A DNA stretch of 64,000 nucleotides from Coix lacryma-jobi var. lacryma-jobi (lineage: Eukaryota > Streptophyta > Magnoliopsida > Poales > Poaceae), in contig CM019831.1 of assembly GCA_009763385.1 (NCBI GenBank), positions 87,207,845 to 87,271,844 on the forward strand, given 5' to 3'. Shown one piece after another: positions 1 through 11,275 of the stretch; the stretch's first letter is position 1; each line of letters begins with the position of its first letter. Both the position numbers and the translations under genes were made by a program. The notes beneath the pieces were generated by a model. The model saw only the letters and a program-made list of their open reading frames with translations. It did no database searches and had not been told where the DNA came from.

Positions 1-870
1 GGATTTGGACCAAATTTGGAGAATGGACCCACCAGGAGACGAGCCCACTCACCAGGACCCATTTGGGCCCGAGTGGGGTGGCGCCCGCCAAGCAGAGGTG
101 GCGCCCGCCACCCAAATGTGGCGCCCGCCACATGGAGAGGCCCAACTCTCCCCCTTTGTCACATCACTGATCCGTGTGACCATCCCAAGGCCAAATCTTG
201 GCCCTTGGTCACTAGGTCAATGGCATCGGACGACTCAGGAGTGAGTGGCGTGGATCAAGGCCGAATGGCGGTTACTTGGACATGCAACCGACCTACCAAC
301 CGACTCTCTGGAGCTCCTGGATGCCGTTGAAGCCAAGGAGGTGCATCCAACGGTTGTGAGGGTGGCGACCGCCACCTAGGGCTAGCGCCCGCCACTAGGG
401 TTAGCCCTAGGTTGGTTGGCTGCCCCCTATAAGTACCCCCTCACTCCTCAAGACTATAAATTCCCCCTGGTGGCACCACTTCATTCGTACCATCGGGTAC
501 CATCCCATACCACACCAAGAAGCAACACAAGCAAGTGAGAGTTAGGTTAGTAGCTCAGAGAGCTTAGGCAAGTAGGTAGCTAGTAGAGCAAGGCATCTTT
601 GCCCTCGCGGAAGCGCTGCTCAAGGCTTAGCTCAAGAGTAGAGGCGTGCGAGTGATCGGTCCTGGAGATGGGAAGAGTCTTCCTTCATCTCCAGTTCAAG
701 TTTTGCTCTTGTTACTCAAGCACTTTACTATATTCTATTTCATCATTTCAAGTATTACTTTATTCTACTTATCAGTATTGAGTGGTATACTTGATTGATT
801 GCTTGAGTGCCTAGCTATCCTACAGTTCAATTCACTTAGCCATAGTAGTTAATCTCTACTGAGCTAGTAA
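1..870 (+). mobile_element. Partial LTR-like insertion at the left edge
   Basis: The stretch has the look of the promoter and downstream half of a plus-strand LTR. TATA-like boxes lie at 427-432 (TATAAG) and 454-460 (TATAAAT), followed by about 380 bases without coding potential. To its right, Copia-A gag coding sequence on the minus strand stops being recognisable near 835-870. I infer an LTR element inserted in that gag and running off the window's left end. The exact right boundary and the duplicated target are not visible, because the other end is outside. It could instead be decayed non-LTR sequence. Confidence 0.4.
77..395. repeat. Dispersed GTGGCGCCCGCCA motif repeats
   Basis: The GC-rich 13-mer GTGGCGCCCGCCA occurs near 77, 99 and 118. 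Diverged forms (GTGGCGACCGCCA, TAGCGCCCGCCA) lie near 362 and 383. All lie upstream of the TATA-like boxes at 427-460, so they sit where U3 enhancer repeats are usual in plant LTRs. No function is shown. Confidence 0.6.
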
Positions 871-1376
871 GTTTGGGAGTAGTGGTGGAGTTTGGCTTCT
901 CACTCGGGTTAAGACCACTAAACTCTCCAACCTTGCCAAAAAAAGCAGCACTCTCCATCCCCTGAGCAAAGCCTACACCTGGACCTCCTGCAGCACACTT
1001 AAATTGGGCAATCATCATCCCAAGCTGCGGCTCACCACAAGACACCCATGGCAAGATGGTCCGAAGGTATGTGTTTTCTTCCTCGGTTTGCATCTTGTCA
1101 TGCTTCACATTGGCTATCTCCATCTCCAAGCCCTCACACAAAGCACACCTAGACACACAAGTGCTACCCAAGCTGGCCTTCTCAAGAGACACAATCTTGG
1201 TATTCTTCTCTGCCAACTCGGATTGCAAGCCTGCACACGACTTGCACACACCTAGCAACGAGGATCTAGCCCTAAGCTCATCCACCTCTCCAACCAAAGC
1301 AGCATACTTACCTCTCAAGGTGAGAAGGTCAGTCATGTGCTTGATGCACATCTCACACTCACCCTCTGTGACGGAA
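871..1376 (-). pseudogene. Copia-A gag, C-terminal segment
   Basis: Minus-strand coding sequence from 1376 to about 870 continues the reading frame that is broken at 5503 by the solo LTR. The acidic, coiled-coil-rich segment has Cys pairs (CEMCIK, CKSCAGL, CALCEGL spacing) typical of the long SIRE-type gag tail. Near 870 the frame runs into unrelated sequence and a stop at 836-838. I recognise it as gag from its position and its heptad-rich composition, not from a catalytic motif. It cannot give a normal product, since the gene is interrupted on both sides. Confidence 0.6.
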
Positions 1377-4300
1377 CGACCCTAATCCCATGGCCCACGT
1401 GTCCCTGTCAACCTCTGACAGCCGAACCCATGTTCCATGTGATTAAGACCTGTTCGCCACCGGGCTACATCAGTGCCCAATGTCCGCAGGATCATCTCAC
1501 AATTCGGTTACAGCATTGCATACTTTTACAAATAACATCGGAATAAAGAGCGGAAGACTTAAATAACAATAGTTTTACAAACCGAGGTTTCAAATGAGAT
1601 AAGGAGTACGATTATTACGAACCATTGTTCGGGAATTTCAAAGTAGACAACGTAGCGGGAACATTAACATAAAGATACATGTAACACCCAGCCCGAGGGT
1701 GCACATTTACTCATCGGCCTCATCGGCCTCTTCCTGGACGAAGGTCACGCAACAGGGTGCGAGACACATCGGGGTCTCAGGCATACCTGCAACATGGGTA
1801 ACAAACCCTGAGTACTGGGGTACTCAACAAGACTTACCCGACTAAAGAAAAAGGGAGAAGACTCAGGAATGAGAGGCTTAGGGTAGTCAAGGTAAGGCTT
1901 AAGCAAGATCAAGTATTTTGCAGAAAAGCATTTTTGTAAACCTTATTTTATTTTTGAAAGATTCAGTATTTCTCAATTCTTCATCATTCATGATTCATTT
2001 TACATTTCAAAACATTCCTAGTTGAGAACCACTCTCCGTTGACAGTCAGTGGACCAAGTCTCCATAACCGAGGAGCAACGTTAATCCGGATAAATAATAC
2101 TCAGCTGAGGATCCCTATCCACACTGCATATGTAGCACCCAAGCTTGCATATGCCAACTCGTCTACCACGATTCCTCCAAGATTGGGCCCGGTCCTACGC
2201 CACCCGGAAGTACAGTACACCACTCCAATTTTCCGCCAGCGACAAGTACCTCGGGACTCTAACCCAAGAGTACAGGTCCTGACACGTGGGTACATGCTAC
2301 TTCCGCCATCTCTCCACTCCCAGTGCGCGGTTGTCGGTCCAATAAAGGATTCCTCGGAGCCAGAGCTTCCCGTAGTATGTGAATAGTTACAAGTCTTGAC
2401 CAGCAGGCCCCCATACGGATGGTCCCTAATTTTCCAGCCAGAACTACACCTTGGTTATATCTCACCCAAGCGTAATAGTCCTGTCAGTTTTTCAACCCTG
2501 TCCCGGTCGGTGTCAACTGTTGAGTCCCGGACTACAACATGACGGCACCGTACGCGCGGACAACCTCTTCTCGACAATGACCACATGCTAGCTAGGCAAG
2601 CAGCCATCGAACGGGAAGTAAAGCCAAATTCCCATAAAGATTCTTAAGTGATCACACTTTTGAAAATGACATTTTATTGCAAGTCTAATTCAATAAGCAT
2701 TGCTAAGCATTTTTCAAATACTTTTGAAAAGCAGGTATCAGGTGTATCAGTGGTCAAGGTGGATAGTGCATCAATTAGGATAGCACACAACTCCTATAAA
2801 CCTAATGCAATAATTTAACTCAAAAGCATTTAAGGAAATCATTTTATAAATTCAAGGAAAGGGTTAAATGCACCGGGGCTTGCCTTGGATGGCAAAGAGA
2901 GCAGACTCGGGGTAGGTATAGGTGTTGGAGCTCGGGGTCGCCTCGGGAGTTGGTTCGTCAACAGCGGCCTCGACTCTGGTACCTTCTTCGTCAACTATAC
3001 GGATGCAATGATGAATGCTCATGAGAATGATGATATGGACTTATGGTGCAAGACAATTCCACTGAATCTAGATTACTCTTAGGCAAGGCATAATCGAAAC
3101 CTAGGTTGAGCATAAAAGGTAACCATTTCTTTCTTAAGCATTATTGATGTTAGGCCTTATTATAATTATCCTAAGTATTAACCAAACATATGATCTCAAA
3201 CATCATAGACCAAAGGGTAGGGGTCTATGAACATCAATCAATCCAAAGATCACATCATTAAACACTTATTACCAACCCTAATCCATCTTTTCTATTTTTC
3301 TTATTTTATTTAAAAGGTCATTTTATGAAGTTGCTCAAAAAATTACCAAATTAATCACATAAGTTCATTAAGGCATAAACAGATGGCAAAACAAATTTCA
3401 TAATTTTTGGAGGTCATTAAGGTGCTCAATTAAATCTAGGCATTAATTAACAAAAGGCACTATTTAGGAATTAAAATAAATGCCCAAAAATCAACTTGTT
3501 TCAAAAGACTTCAAAATTTCACCAGGAACTTGTCATGGCATAACTAGCTCACAAAAAGTGATCTCATAATTTTTGGAGTTATAAATCTTTTTCTAAAAAT
3601 CCAAAACCATCATTTATTAGTTAAAAGGGAGATTTTTCATTTTCAAATTTTTGCAGAAAAGTCAAGTTTTATATTTTTATAAAATACTTCAAGGTGTACA
3701 GAGTCTACCATCAAAATTTCAGAATTTTTGGATCAACACAGAAAATCACACAAAAAGATGAAATCTGAACACTATTCACATGTTTGAAGAAAAAGAAAAA
3801 CGACACTATTCTTCTCCTCCGTCCGCCGGCGACCACCGACGACGGCGGCGCTGCTGCGCCGGCCACGGCAGGAGCTCTGCGGCGAAACCGAGGGTAGGGA
3901 TGGCATCAGGAGCTCACCGTGAGTCGATACGGGGGCTCGGCGAGGCGAGGGGATGAACGGAGGGAGGTGGTCGACGATGACCGGCGGAGACTCGCGGCGG
4001 CGTCCGGCGCTCCGACGAGCCTGAGCACCAAACAAGGCCACAGGGGCGTGGTTAGAGTCGCAAGGGAGTAAGGAAGGTGATGCGGGGGTCAGTGGAGGAT
4101 GATCAAGGCCGGAGAGGGAGTATTTCACGGTCCCGACCTCGACGGGATTCTCGCCGGAGATGACAACGGCGAGCTACGCCGGGCGAAGGAGAGCAGTAGA
4201 GATGAAATTGAGGGGTGGGAAAGCTTCACGAGAACTTGGCGGAGCTTTCGAGCTAGCTGGGAGAAGAGCGGAGGCTCTGGCTTGTGCTGGCGACGGTGGC

Positions 4301-5497
4301 GGAGGTGAGTTCTACTCCGGCGACATCGTCGGGCCTTTTATAGCCGCGGCGAGAGGCTAGCGGAGCGTGCTCTGGCGAGGATAAGGCTGCTCAGCGCGTG
4401 CGCAATCGATTGCGAGACCGAGGGTCAGCGGTTTCGCACGCAGGGCCCGGGCGTTGTGTTCGCCGGCGGCGAACACGCGGCGGCGAGGCGCTGCGGGGTG
4501 GGGGACGGGTGCGCGGGGTCAACTCGTGCGCAGACGCGTGCGGAATGATGAACTGAGCATCGGCGTGGGGTTGGTTTGGGCGAAGAAGCTTCGGACACGC
4601 GGCGGCATGCGAATCCGACGAGGGAGGTGGCCGGGCCCCCCCTGGGCTCACCGGAGAAGAGGAACAGGGCTATGCCCTAGCTTTTGACTTTGAGCAGATT
4701 TTGTATTTTGCGAATTACTCCCAAAATTTGAACTGGGCAACAAAAACTCAAAACATCAAAGTTGTTCAGAAAAATGAGATCTACAACTTTTTCAATAAGA
4801 ACATTTTCAAAATCGAAACAGTTTTTGAACTATATTTGAAATCAGAAAAGGGGACACTTTTGAGATTTGAATCAATTCAAAATTACTTTGAATTTTAAAC
4901 TGAAACTTGAAAATCTGCAAATATGAAAGTTGTTCCTTTTATCAAAACCTACAACTTTGCTATTATACACTTTTCCTGAAACTCAATAGTTTTTGAATAA
5001 ATTTTGAAAACTGAAAAGGGAACAAAAGTTGGGGTTTGAATGAATTTGAAATAACTCAAACTTTTATACTGCAACTTGAAAAGTTGTAAATACCAAAGTT
5101 GTTTCTCTTCGACAGATCTACAACTTTGCTTTTTGGACCAACCTCAAATTCCGAATAATTTATGAATTACAAAGAGAGGGGTAAAATCCAGGGTTTGGAA
5201 ATCAGGGTTTTGCAAAAGGGATTTGAAATCTGATTTTGATTTTTGAACCTTGGCCAACACAACAACACTTCAAGACACCAAAGGAACAAGAATTACACAA
5301 AACTAGTCACAGAGATGAAATTACCATTTTGCCCTTGTAGAGAGAAGTGGGCTAATTAGGGTTTTTGCAATAGAGGTATTTCACATAAAATGATACACTT
5401 AGCAAAATGCATACACATGAAATCATGATCAAGATGCTTAAAGATGATAATGATGATATGTCAATTTAATTACATGCTAAACACCAGAGGTGTTACA
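1377..5497 (-). mobile_element. Solo LTR of a Tekay-like Ty3/Gypsy chromovirus
   Basis: A 4,121-bp insertion starting TGTGACGG and ending GGTGTTACA on the plus strand, flanked by a perfect 5-bp duplication CCCTC (1372-1376 and 5498-5502). Read on the minus strand it begins TGTAACACCTCTGGTGTT, the start I associate with Tekay/Del-type LTRs. It contains a minus-strand TATA box at 4334-4342 and no gag or pol domain. I read it as a solo LTR left after LTR-LTR recombination. Several GC-rich open frames near 3.8-4.7 kb are composition artefacts. Removing it in thought makes Copia-A gag continuous in frame. Confidence 0.78.
4334..4342 (-). promoter_or_regulatory. TATA box of the solo LTR
   Basis: The minus strand reads TATAAAAGG in a GC-rich context, 1.16 kb from the LTR's 5' end (minus strand). 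It agrees with the inferred LTR orientation and would place the start of R near 4310. Confidence 0.6.
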
Positions 5498-5502
5498 CCC
5501 TC

Positions 5503-6906
5503 CTCAGAGACAACTACGGTGGACTTGGCAAACTCAAGCTCCTTCACCGTATCCTCCCACTTCTGCCTAAACTCCTTCCGCTCTCTAGCAGCACGCCTAA
5601 GCAGCTTATCTTGACTAAGAAGGGCGATAGTAAGCTTATCGACCTCAGCAGCAAGTTCATCAGGGGTCTGAGATACCTGGGAGGTGTCGTCGTCGTCATC
5701 CCGAGGGGTGTCCTCTAGCTGATTGTCGACCTCCTTGCCGAGGGCCATGGTGCAAATGCCCTCGTTGTCGGCGAAGAAACAAAGGCTGTTTAGCTTGTCC
5801 TCGATCTTCTTCTTCTTCTCGGACTCGTCGTCGCTTGAGGAAGTGGAGTCATCATCCGAGTCATCGACGTCACTGAGCGTGGTGAAGAAAGCACGCTGCT
5901 CAGCCTGGGCCTTCTTCTTGATGTACTCCTTGTTGAAGCTGCCCTTCCGCTTGTGCTTCGCGGGGATGTACTTCTCCTTGCGCTTGTCGGAGTCATACTT
6001 GTGCCCATGATCGCCCTTCCCAAAAGCTTGCTTGTTCTTCTTGGGACAGTTGGCGATGAAGTGGTCGGGGTCACTGCACTCGAAACACCCAGAGCGTCCT
6101 CCTCCACGGCGATGATTCATGCGGTTGTTGTGAAACCGCGAGAACCAGTTGGCAAGCAAAGCCAACTCATCATCTCCCATGAACTCCAGCTGCTCCTCTG
6201 TGACAGAGAGAAGAGAGGAAAGTGTAAAGCCTCCAGAAGGGTTAGCAGAAGAGCCAGAAAGCAAAACCATTGACGGGCCAGAAGGATTCTCATAAGAAGC
6301 CCTCGTCATGGCATCAATCTCACTGGACTTGAGCATACTGAAGAGCTCGTCGCACGTGAGAGTCTCATAGTTAGGCGATTCGATGATCGCCTAAACCTTG
6401 GAGTCCCACACCGACCAATCGAGAGTGTGTAAAAGCTTGAGAGCTCTCTCATGATCGTCAAAAGGCAACAACTCCTTGTTAGCCATCATCCTGTTGACAA
6501 TGACCTGAAAGCGAGCGAATAAACTTTCTATGCTCTCGCCAGGCATGTGTCGAAAGTTCTCATACTCCCGCTTGTGCGACTCATAGAGACGGGATTTGAC
6601 TTGAGTGGTTCCCTCATGAAAACACATGAGGGTCGCCCAAATCTCCTGAGCCGTGGGGAGGTGAGAAACGCGATCAAACTCAGACATGCTCAAACATGAG
6701 AAAAGAGCATTACAGGCTCAGCTATTGGCATCATGCTAATTGATCTGCAGCTGAGTCACACGAGCAGCCAAAACCACGTAATCAGCCTTGTTGCAAATCT
6801 CCCAGACAGAAGCACCCATGCTTTGAAGATAGGCCGACATGCATATCTTCTAATACGCATAGTTCGTCCCATCGAAAAACGATGGTTTGCCCACGCCGTG
6901 ATCCAT
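5503..6906 (-). pseudogene. Copia-A gag polyprotein, N-terminal part
   Basis: Minus-strand gag. The likely start is the ATG at 6906 (MDHGVGKPSFFDGTNY), 50 bases downstream of the primer binding site. It contains a UBN2-type capsid region (about 6391-6693, with the family's ESIESLFARFQVIVNRM-like helix). Further on is a CCHC zinc knuckle (CFECSDPDHFIANC, around 6050-6095) for nucleic acid binding, then lysine- and aspartate-rich linkers and coiled coil. It is broken by in-frame stops near 6857 and at 6391-6393, and ends at the solo LTR at 5497. The frame resumes at 1376. Gag normally packages the RNA genome into virus-like particles; this copy cannot. Confidence 0.82.
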
Positions 6907-6955
6907 GTCGCCTTCTGTGGATCTGGAACCAGCTAAGGTGGAAGATCCTTAACCT

Positions 6956-6967
6956 GCTCTGATACCA
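6956..6967 (-). other. Primer binding site of Copia-A (tRNA-iMet type)
   Basis: The minus strand reads TGGTATCAGAGC, the standard plant Copia site complementary to the 3' end of initiator tRNA-Met. It lies 2 bases from the LTR end at 6970 and fixes the element's orientation. Confidence 0.92.
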
Positions 6968-7371
6968 ATTGAAGGACCGAGAAAGCTATCCAAGGCGACC
7001 AGAGGGGGGGTGAATGGGAGCTTCAAATTTCTTTCGAAATGTGGAGGCCTCTGTCCCAGAAAATCAACCCCAAGAGCAAACCCGAGACGCGTGATGTCCA
7101 CGACCCAAGAGAATGGGTGGATGTTCCCTAGGAACACAGCAAGACACCACATAAACTTCCTCACCCAAGTTCACGCAAGTCAACTAGTGACAGGATGGAC
7201 TTTGGGTAACCTCAACCTCCCCCAAGCAACCCGAGGGGGATTCAGGCTATTTCGCAAAGCGGGAAGCCCAATTTCTGTAGAGCACGAAGTCGGAAATCCA
7301 ACGCAAAAACCTAAAATCAAATCTGAAGTCGAACGAGCAAACTGCAGATGAAACAATGCAAAACTCACTGC

Positions 7372-7645
7372 ATCGGACGCTGGCAGCATCCGATGTAGAA
7401 GCACCGGATGTGTCCGATGCAAAATGACCCAATTTGGAACCTCACTGCATAGTCATCGGACGCTGGCTACAGTGATAGTTCAGCGTCTGATGCTCCACCC
7501 TCGGACGCGTCTGATGGCAATGGAGCGTCCGATGGTCAGCGTCCGATGCTCCTTTAAAAACGTTGTTCTTGGACACGTGGCACCTGAGCATCCGATCTGA
7601 CGAACTCAGCGTCCGATGCCCCCGAGTCCAGCGTCCGATGCCCCC
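7372..7645. repeat. GCATCGGACGC / GCGTCCGATGC dyad cluster in the Copia-A LTR
   Basis: At least nine copies of the motif or its reverse complement lie near 7373, 7387, 7455, 7483, 7504, 7524, 7537, 7602 and 7628. Many are followed by CCCCCGA or CTCC. Copia-B's LTR has the same cluster, so it is a family trait. Confidence 0.8.
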
Positions 7646-8419
7646 GAAACTGCACAGTTCTTCCGCGGATTCAACCCGATCTCCTCTGAATCAAAAGCTC
7701 TAAGGCTTAGACTTGCTATGATGAGTTCCAACGAGGTTAGTGAGCTACCCCTAAGAGATCATGGCTCGAACCTAACTCCAAATCGGTGAATCAGAAGAAT
7801 TCGGGGCAAGGGAAACAAAAACCAATTCAAAACAAAAATTGATCGATCTACTAGATCGTGAGGTTAGAAGTGAATTCCTTCGGTGGAAAGATGCGCCTCA
7901 CGATCTAGAGCAACTCAGTTCAAACTGAATCAAAAATCATTCCTCGGATTGGGAGAACAAAGCAAATCACAGAGAGAGCGACAAGCAAAACACAAAGAAC
8001 ACAGCTCAAAACGCGAATCGATCTCGATTTCCAGCCGAAACTTCTCCACCCGAGGAGACAACGAGATTATGGTCTCGTTTCCTCAAAAAAACAAATACAC
8101 AGCTCAAAATACACAGATTATGGTCTCTGCGGATCTCAGTAGCTACATCAGGGATTGGGAGAGCAGGAAAGCCTAATTGAAAGTAGCAAATGGCTGAGAT
8201 AGTTTGGGAGGTGGGTGTCTCCCTCTACTTATCCCAATTATTATTCCTACTCTACCCCTAATGATACAGAGCGAACCAGCTAAACCCTAAGGCTATTCTG
8301 GACCAACTCGAAGTAGATGGTGATCCGACGGCCACGCTCGCACAACTGGTAGCTTCGCCTCGACGCGACCTCACCGATTGCCGCCATGTGCTACCACCGC
8401 TCTGCTTGTCCTTTTCATA

Positions 8420-8680
8420 GACCTCGCCCCCGATTTTGAAGCCGAAACCGGGAAACTTGTCTTTATGACCAACCCCCGGTTTTGAGGCCGAAACCGGGAA
8501 ACCCGTCGTCCATCACCTGAGTTTGTAGCCCAAACTCAGAAACCCGCCAGCGCCCAGGTTTTGAGGCCCAAACCTGGAAACCATCCTCAACCCAAGTTCT
8601 GCAGCCCAAACTCAAAAACCGGCCGCACCTAGATTTTGAGGCCCAAACCTAGAAACCGTCCACTCGGTGGTTTTTCTATG
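8420..8680. repeat. Degenerate ~45-55-bp repeat in the Copia-A LTR
   Basis: Repeats of the form 'GTTTTGAGGCC(C/G)AAACC(T/G)GGAAACC' recur near 8430, 8475, 8520, 8555, 8600 and 8635. Each contains a short inverted repeat (GTTT...AAAC). It lies in the minus-strand U3 part of the LTR. Confidence 0.6.
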
Positions 8681-9003
8681 GCTCAACCACCAAACCGAGC
8701 CGTAGAGGGGATGCACCGCCCGTGCACCACGTCCACACACAAGTCTTCACTTGTCGTTGTCCTAGGCTATCAGCCACCATGGCCGATCATCAGGCCACCG
8801 GTCCGTCAGTCCAAGCCTTACGTTCGCCCTTCACCGCTCTGGGTCCATCGGCACGACACGTCTCTACTTGACCTTCCCCTTGCCTTTGATCACCGTATCC
8901 GTGCTCAACACCTGCACAACACAAGCCAAAGAACATGTGCATCATCCCAGTTGACAATCACTCATCATCTCAAGATCCGGCATACAACGATGTATCCATA
9001 GGT

Positions 9004-10026
9004 TGATCCAAAGATAATGTCATCCACATAGATTTGCAACACAAACAAGTCACTTCCAATCTTCTTGGTGAAGAGAGTGGTGTCAACCTTCCCAATTTTG
9101 AATCCTTTGGCTAACAAGAAATCCCTCAATCTTTCATACCATGCTCTTGGTGCTTGTTTCAACCCATATAATGCCTTCTTGAGCTTGTACACATGATTGG
9201 GCTTCTTCATATCTTCAAATCCGGGAGGTTGCTCAACATACACTAGCTCATTGATGAACCCATTGAGAAAAGCACCTTTCACATCTATTTGATAGAGCTT
9301 GATGTTGTGAGAACAAGCATATGCAAGTAGGATTCGAATGGCCTCCAATCTAGCAACTGGTGCATAGGTTTCTCCAAAGTCAATGCCTTCCATTTGAGTG
9401 TATCGTTGTGCAACCAATCTTGCTTTGTTCCTTACAACAAAGCCATCTTCATCTTGCTTGTTCCGAAAGACCCATCTTGTACCAATAACATTTGTGTTCT
9501 TTGGTCTTTCCACTAACTCCCAAACATCATTGCGGGTGAAGTTGTTCAACTCTTCATGCATTGCATTCACCCAATCAACATCCATCAAAGCCTCATCAAT
9601 CTTGGTTGGCTCAATAGATGATACAAATGAGTAGTGTTCACAAAATGATGCCAATCTTGATATTGTTTGCACACCTCTTCTTATGTCACCAACAATTTGA
9701 TCTAAAGGATGATCTCTTGCAATGTGTGTTGGTTGGAGCACTTGTTCCAGTTGAGCACTTTCACTTGCATAAGCATCTTGTTGATCTTGAGAACCACTAG
9801 AGCTTGCAATATCATTATCATGCATGGTTGGAGGAGAGAGCACTTGATCTTTGTCATCTTCGATGTCAATCACTCGCTTTGGCCTAATATCACCAATGTC
9901 CATGTTCTTCATGGCTTCCACCAATTGTGTTCCTCTCACATCATCTAGGTTGTCTTGTTCTTCATGTGAGCCATTGGTTTCATCAAACTCAACATCATGG
10001 ACTTCTTCAACTATTCTTGATGTGTT
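9004..10026 (-). pseudogene. Copia-B reverse transcriptase (5' part)
   Basis: Minus-strand frame, open from 10026 to the Copia-A junction at 9003. It shows Copia RT signatures in order: WVNAMHEELNNF, WVFRNKQDEDG, ARLVAQRYTQ, YAPVARLEAIR, the first catalytic motif (YQIDVKGAFLNG), LKKALYGLKQAPRAWYE, and the active-site motif YVDDIIFGS at the very end. RT copies the element's RNA into cDNA. The sequence breaks two residues after YVDDIIFGS and runs into LTR sequence, so the thumb and RNase H are missing here. No stop occurs inside this segment. Confidence 0.92.
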
Positions 10027-10029
10027 GTT

Positions 10030-10949
10030 TCACACTCTATATACCTTGCTTGTAGTGGAGTAACCAAGTAGGAACCCTTCATCACACTTCTTTTCAAACT
10101 TGCCAAGTCTTGTGCCCTTCTTCAATATGTAGCACTTGCACCCAAAGACCCGAAAATATGCAATGTTGGGCTTTCTATCATTGAGGAGCTCATATGGTGT
10201 CTTCTTCAATAGAGGGTGACAATAGAGCCGGTTGCTATAATAGCATGTCGTGTTGATTTCTTCGGCCCAAAAGGAATCACTCACATTGTATTCACTAAGC
10301 ATGGATCTTGACATATCAATGAGTGTCTTATTCTTCCTTTCAACTGTCCCATTGGATTGAGGGTATACTTCGCCGAGAATTGATGCTTGATTCCATTTTC
10401 ATCACATAGCTCATCAACTCTTGTGTTCCTAAACTCACTTCCATTGTCACTTCTCACTTTCTTGATTCTTCTATCAAACTCATTTTGACTTCTCTTGACA
10501 AAGGTTTTGAATATGCCAAACACTTCACTCTTGTCAATGAGAAAGAAGACCCATGTGAATCTTGTATAGTCATCCACTATCACAAAGCCATACTTGTTTC
10601 CCCCAATACTTGCATATGTAGTTGGTCCAAACAAGTCCATGTGCAACAACTCAAGTGCACGTGTAGTGCTCATCATTCCTTTGTTGGGATGAGTGTTTCC
10701 AACTTGCTTTCCCATTTGACATGCACTACATAGCTTATCTTTCTCAAAGTGAACATCTTTTAGTCCTCTAACCATGTCATGCTTCACTAGCCTCTTTAGT
10801 TGCTTCATTCCAACATGTCCCAAGCGCCTATGCCATAGCCAACCCATACTTGATTTGGTGAATAAGCATGTTGTCAATTGCGCTTCACTAGCATCAAAGT
10901 CCACCAAATAGAGGTTCTCATATGTAAATCCTTTGAAGACTAAATCACT
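10030..10949 (-). pseudogene. Copia-B GAG-pre-integrase and integrase
   Basis: Starts with the zinc-binding pre-integrase region (WHRRLGHVGMKQL...CSACQMGKQ). The RVE core follows, with the first Asp in HMDLFGPT and the second in VRSDNGSEF. A frameshift near 10330-10385 scrambles the sequence around the catalytic Glu. The frame recovers with the DMSRSML segment and the C-terminal GCKCYILKKGTRLGKFE...GFLLGYS region, then ends in a stop at 10030. Integrase would insert the cDNA into the chromosome. The copy is inactive because of the frameshift. Confidence 0.9.
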
Positions 10950-11264
10950 TCAATCAACACTCACTATCTCCACATCATCAACACCAAATATGCATTTGAA
11001 TCCCAAATCACATAATTGTGCCACAGACAACAAGTTGAAGTTGAGAGATTCCACTAATAGCACATTGGAGATGCTCAAGTCATTGGATATTGCAATCTTG
11101 CCCAAGCCTTTGACCTTGCCTTTCTTGTTGTCACCAAATGTGATAGCATCTGCATGATCATTGCCACTAGTGTTGATTGATTTGAACATTCTTCCATCTC
11201 CGGTCATGTGTTGAGTGCACCCACTATCAAGCACCCAATGCCTTCCTCCCTCTTTATAATTCAC
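10950..11264 (-). pseudogene. Copia-B aspartic protease
   Basis: Contains the active-site motif WVLDSGCTQHMTGD, then the SISNVLLVESLNFNLLSVAQLCDLGF segment that marks the protease/pre-integrase link in plant Copia elements. Protease cleaves the Gag-Pol polyprotein. A single in-frame TGA at 10950-10952 separates it from the pre-integrase domain downstream in the same frame, so it is one nonsense change away from continuity. It follows gag with a short break at about 11270. Confidence 0.9.
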
Positions 11265-11275
11265 CTACAAAGAGA

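Larger units (their letters stand above)
871..8998 (-). mobile_element. Copia-A: SIRE-like Ty1/Copia element, 5' part
   Basis: In minus-strand order: a 2.0-kb 5' LTR (6970-8998), a primer binding site complementary to initiator tRNA-Met (6956-6967), a gag gene starting at 6906, and nothing of pol. The rest lies left of the window. It is inserted in the reverse transcriptase of Copia-B: RT coding stops right after the YVDD motif region, where the Copia-A LTR ends at 8998. Bases 8999-9003 (taggt) are the expected target duplication, with the partner copy outside. Gag is itself broken by a solo LTR (1377-5497) and by the insertion at the left edge. Confidence 0.72.
6970..8998 (-). repeat. 5' LTR of Copia-A
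   Basis: A 2,029-bp LTR beginning TGAAGGACCG (plus strand) next to the primer binding site and ending TGTATCCA where Copia-B reverse transcriptase resumes. It contains many copies of a GCGTCCGATGC / GCATCGGACGC dyad and a run of AAACCCGG-type repeats near 8.4-8.7 kb. The partner LTR is outside the window, so the far boundary rests on the TG...CA rule and the break in the RT frame. Confidence 0.65.

Noticed and set aside
2039..2465. Frames of 64-115 codons in the solo LTR
   Set aside because: No conserved motif, on both strands, within a recognised LTR.
3772..4690. Possible host gene in the GC-rich part of the solo LTR
   Set aside because: It lies inside a TG...CA insertion with a target duplication, next to the TATA box of the LTR, and no frame shows a domain.
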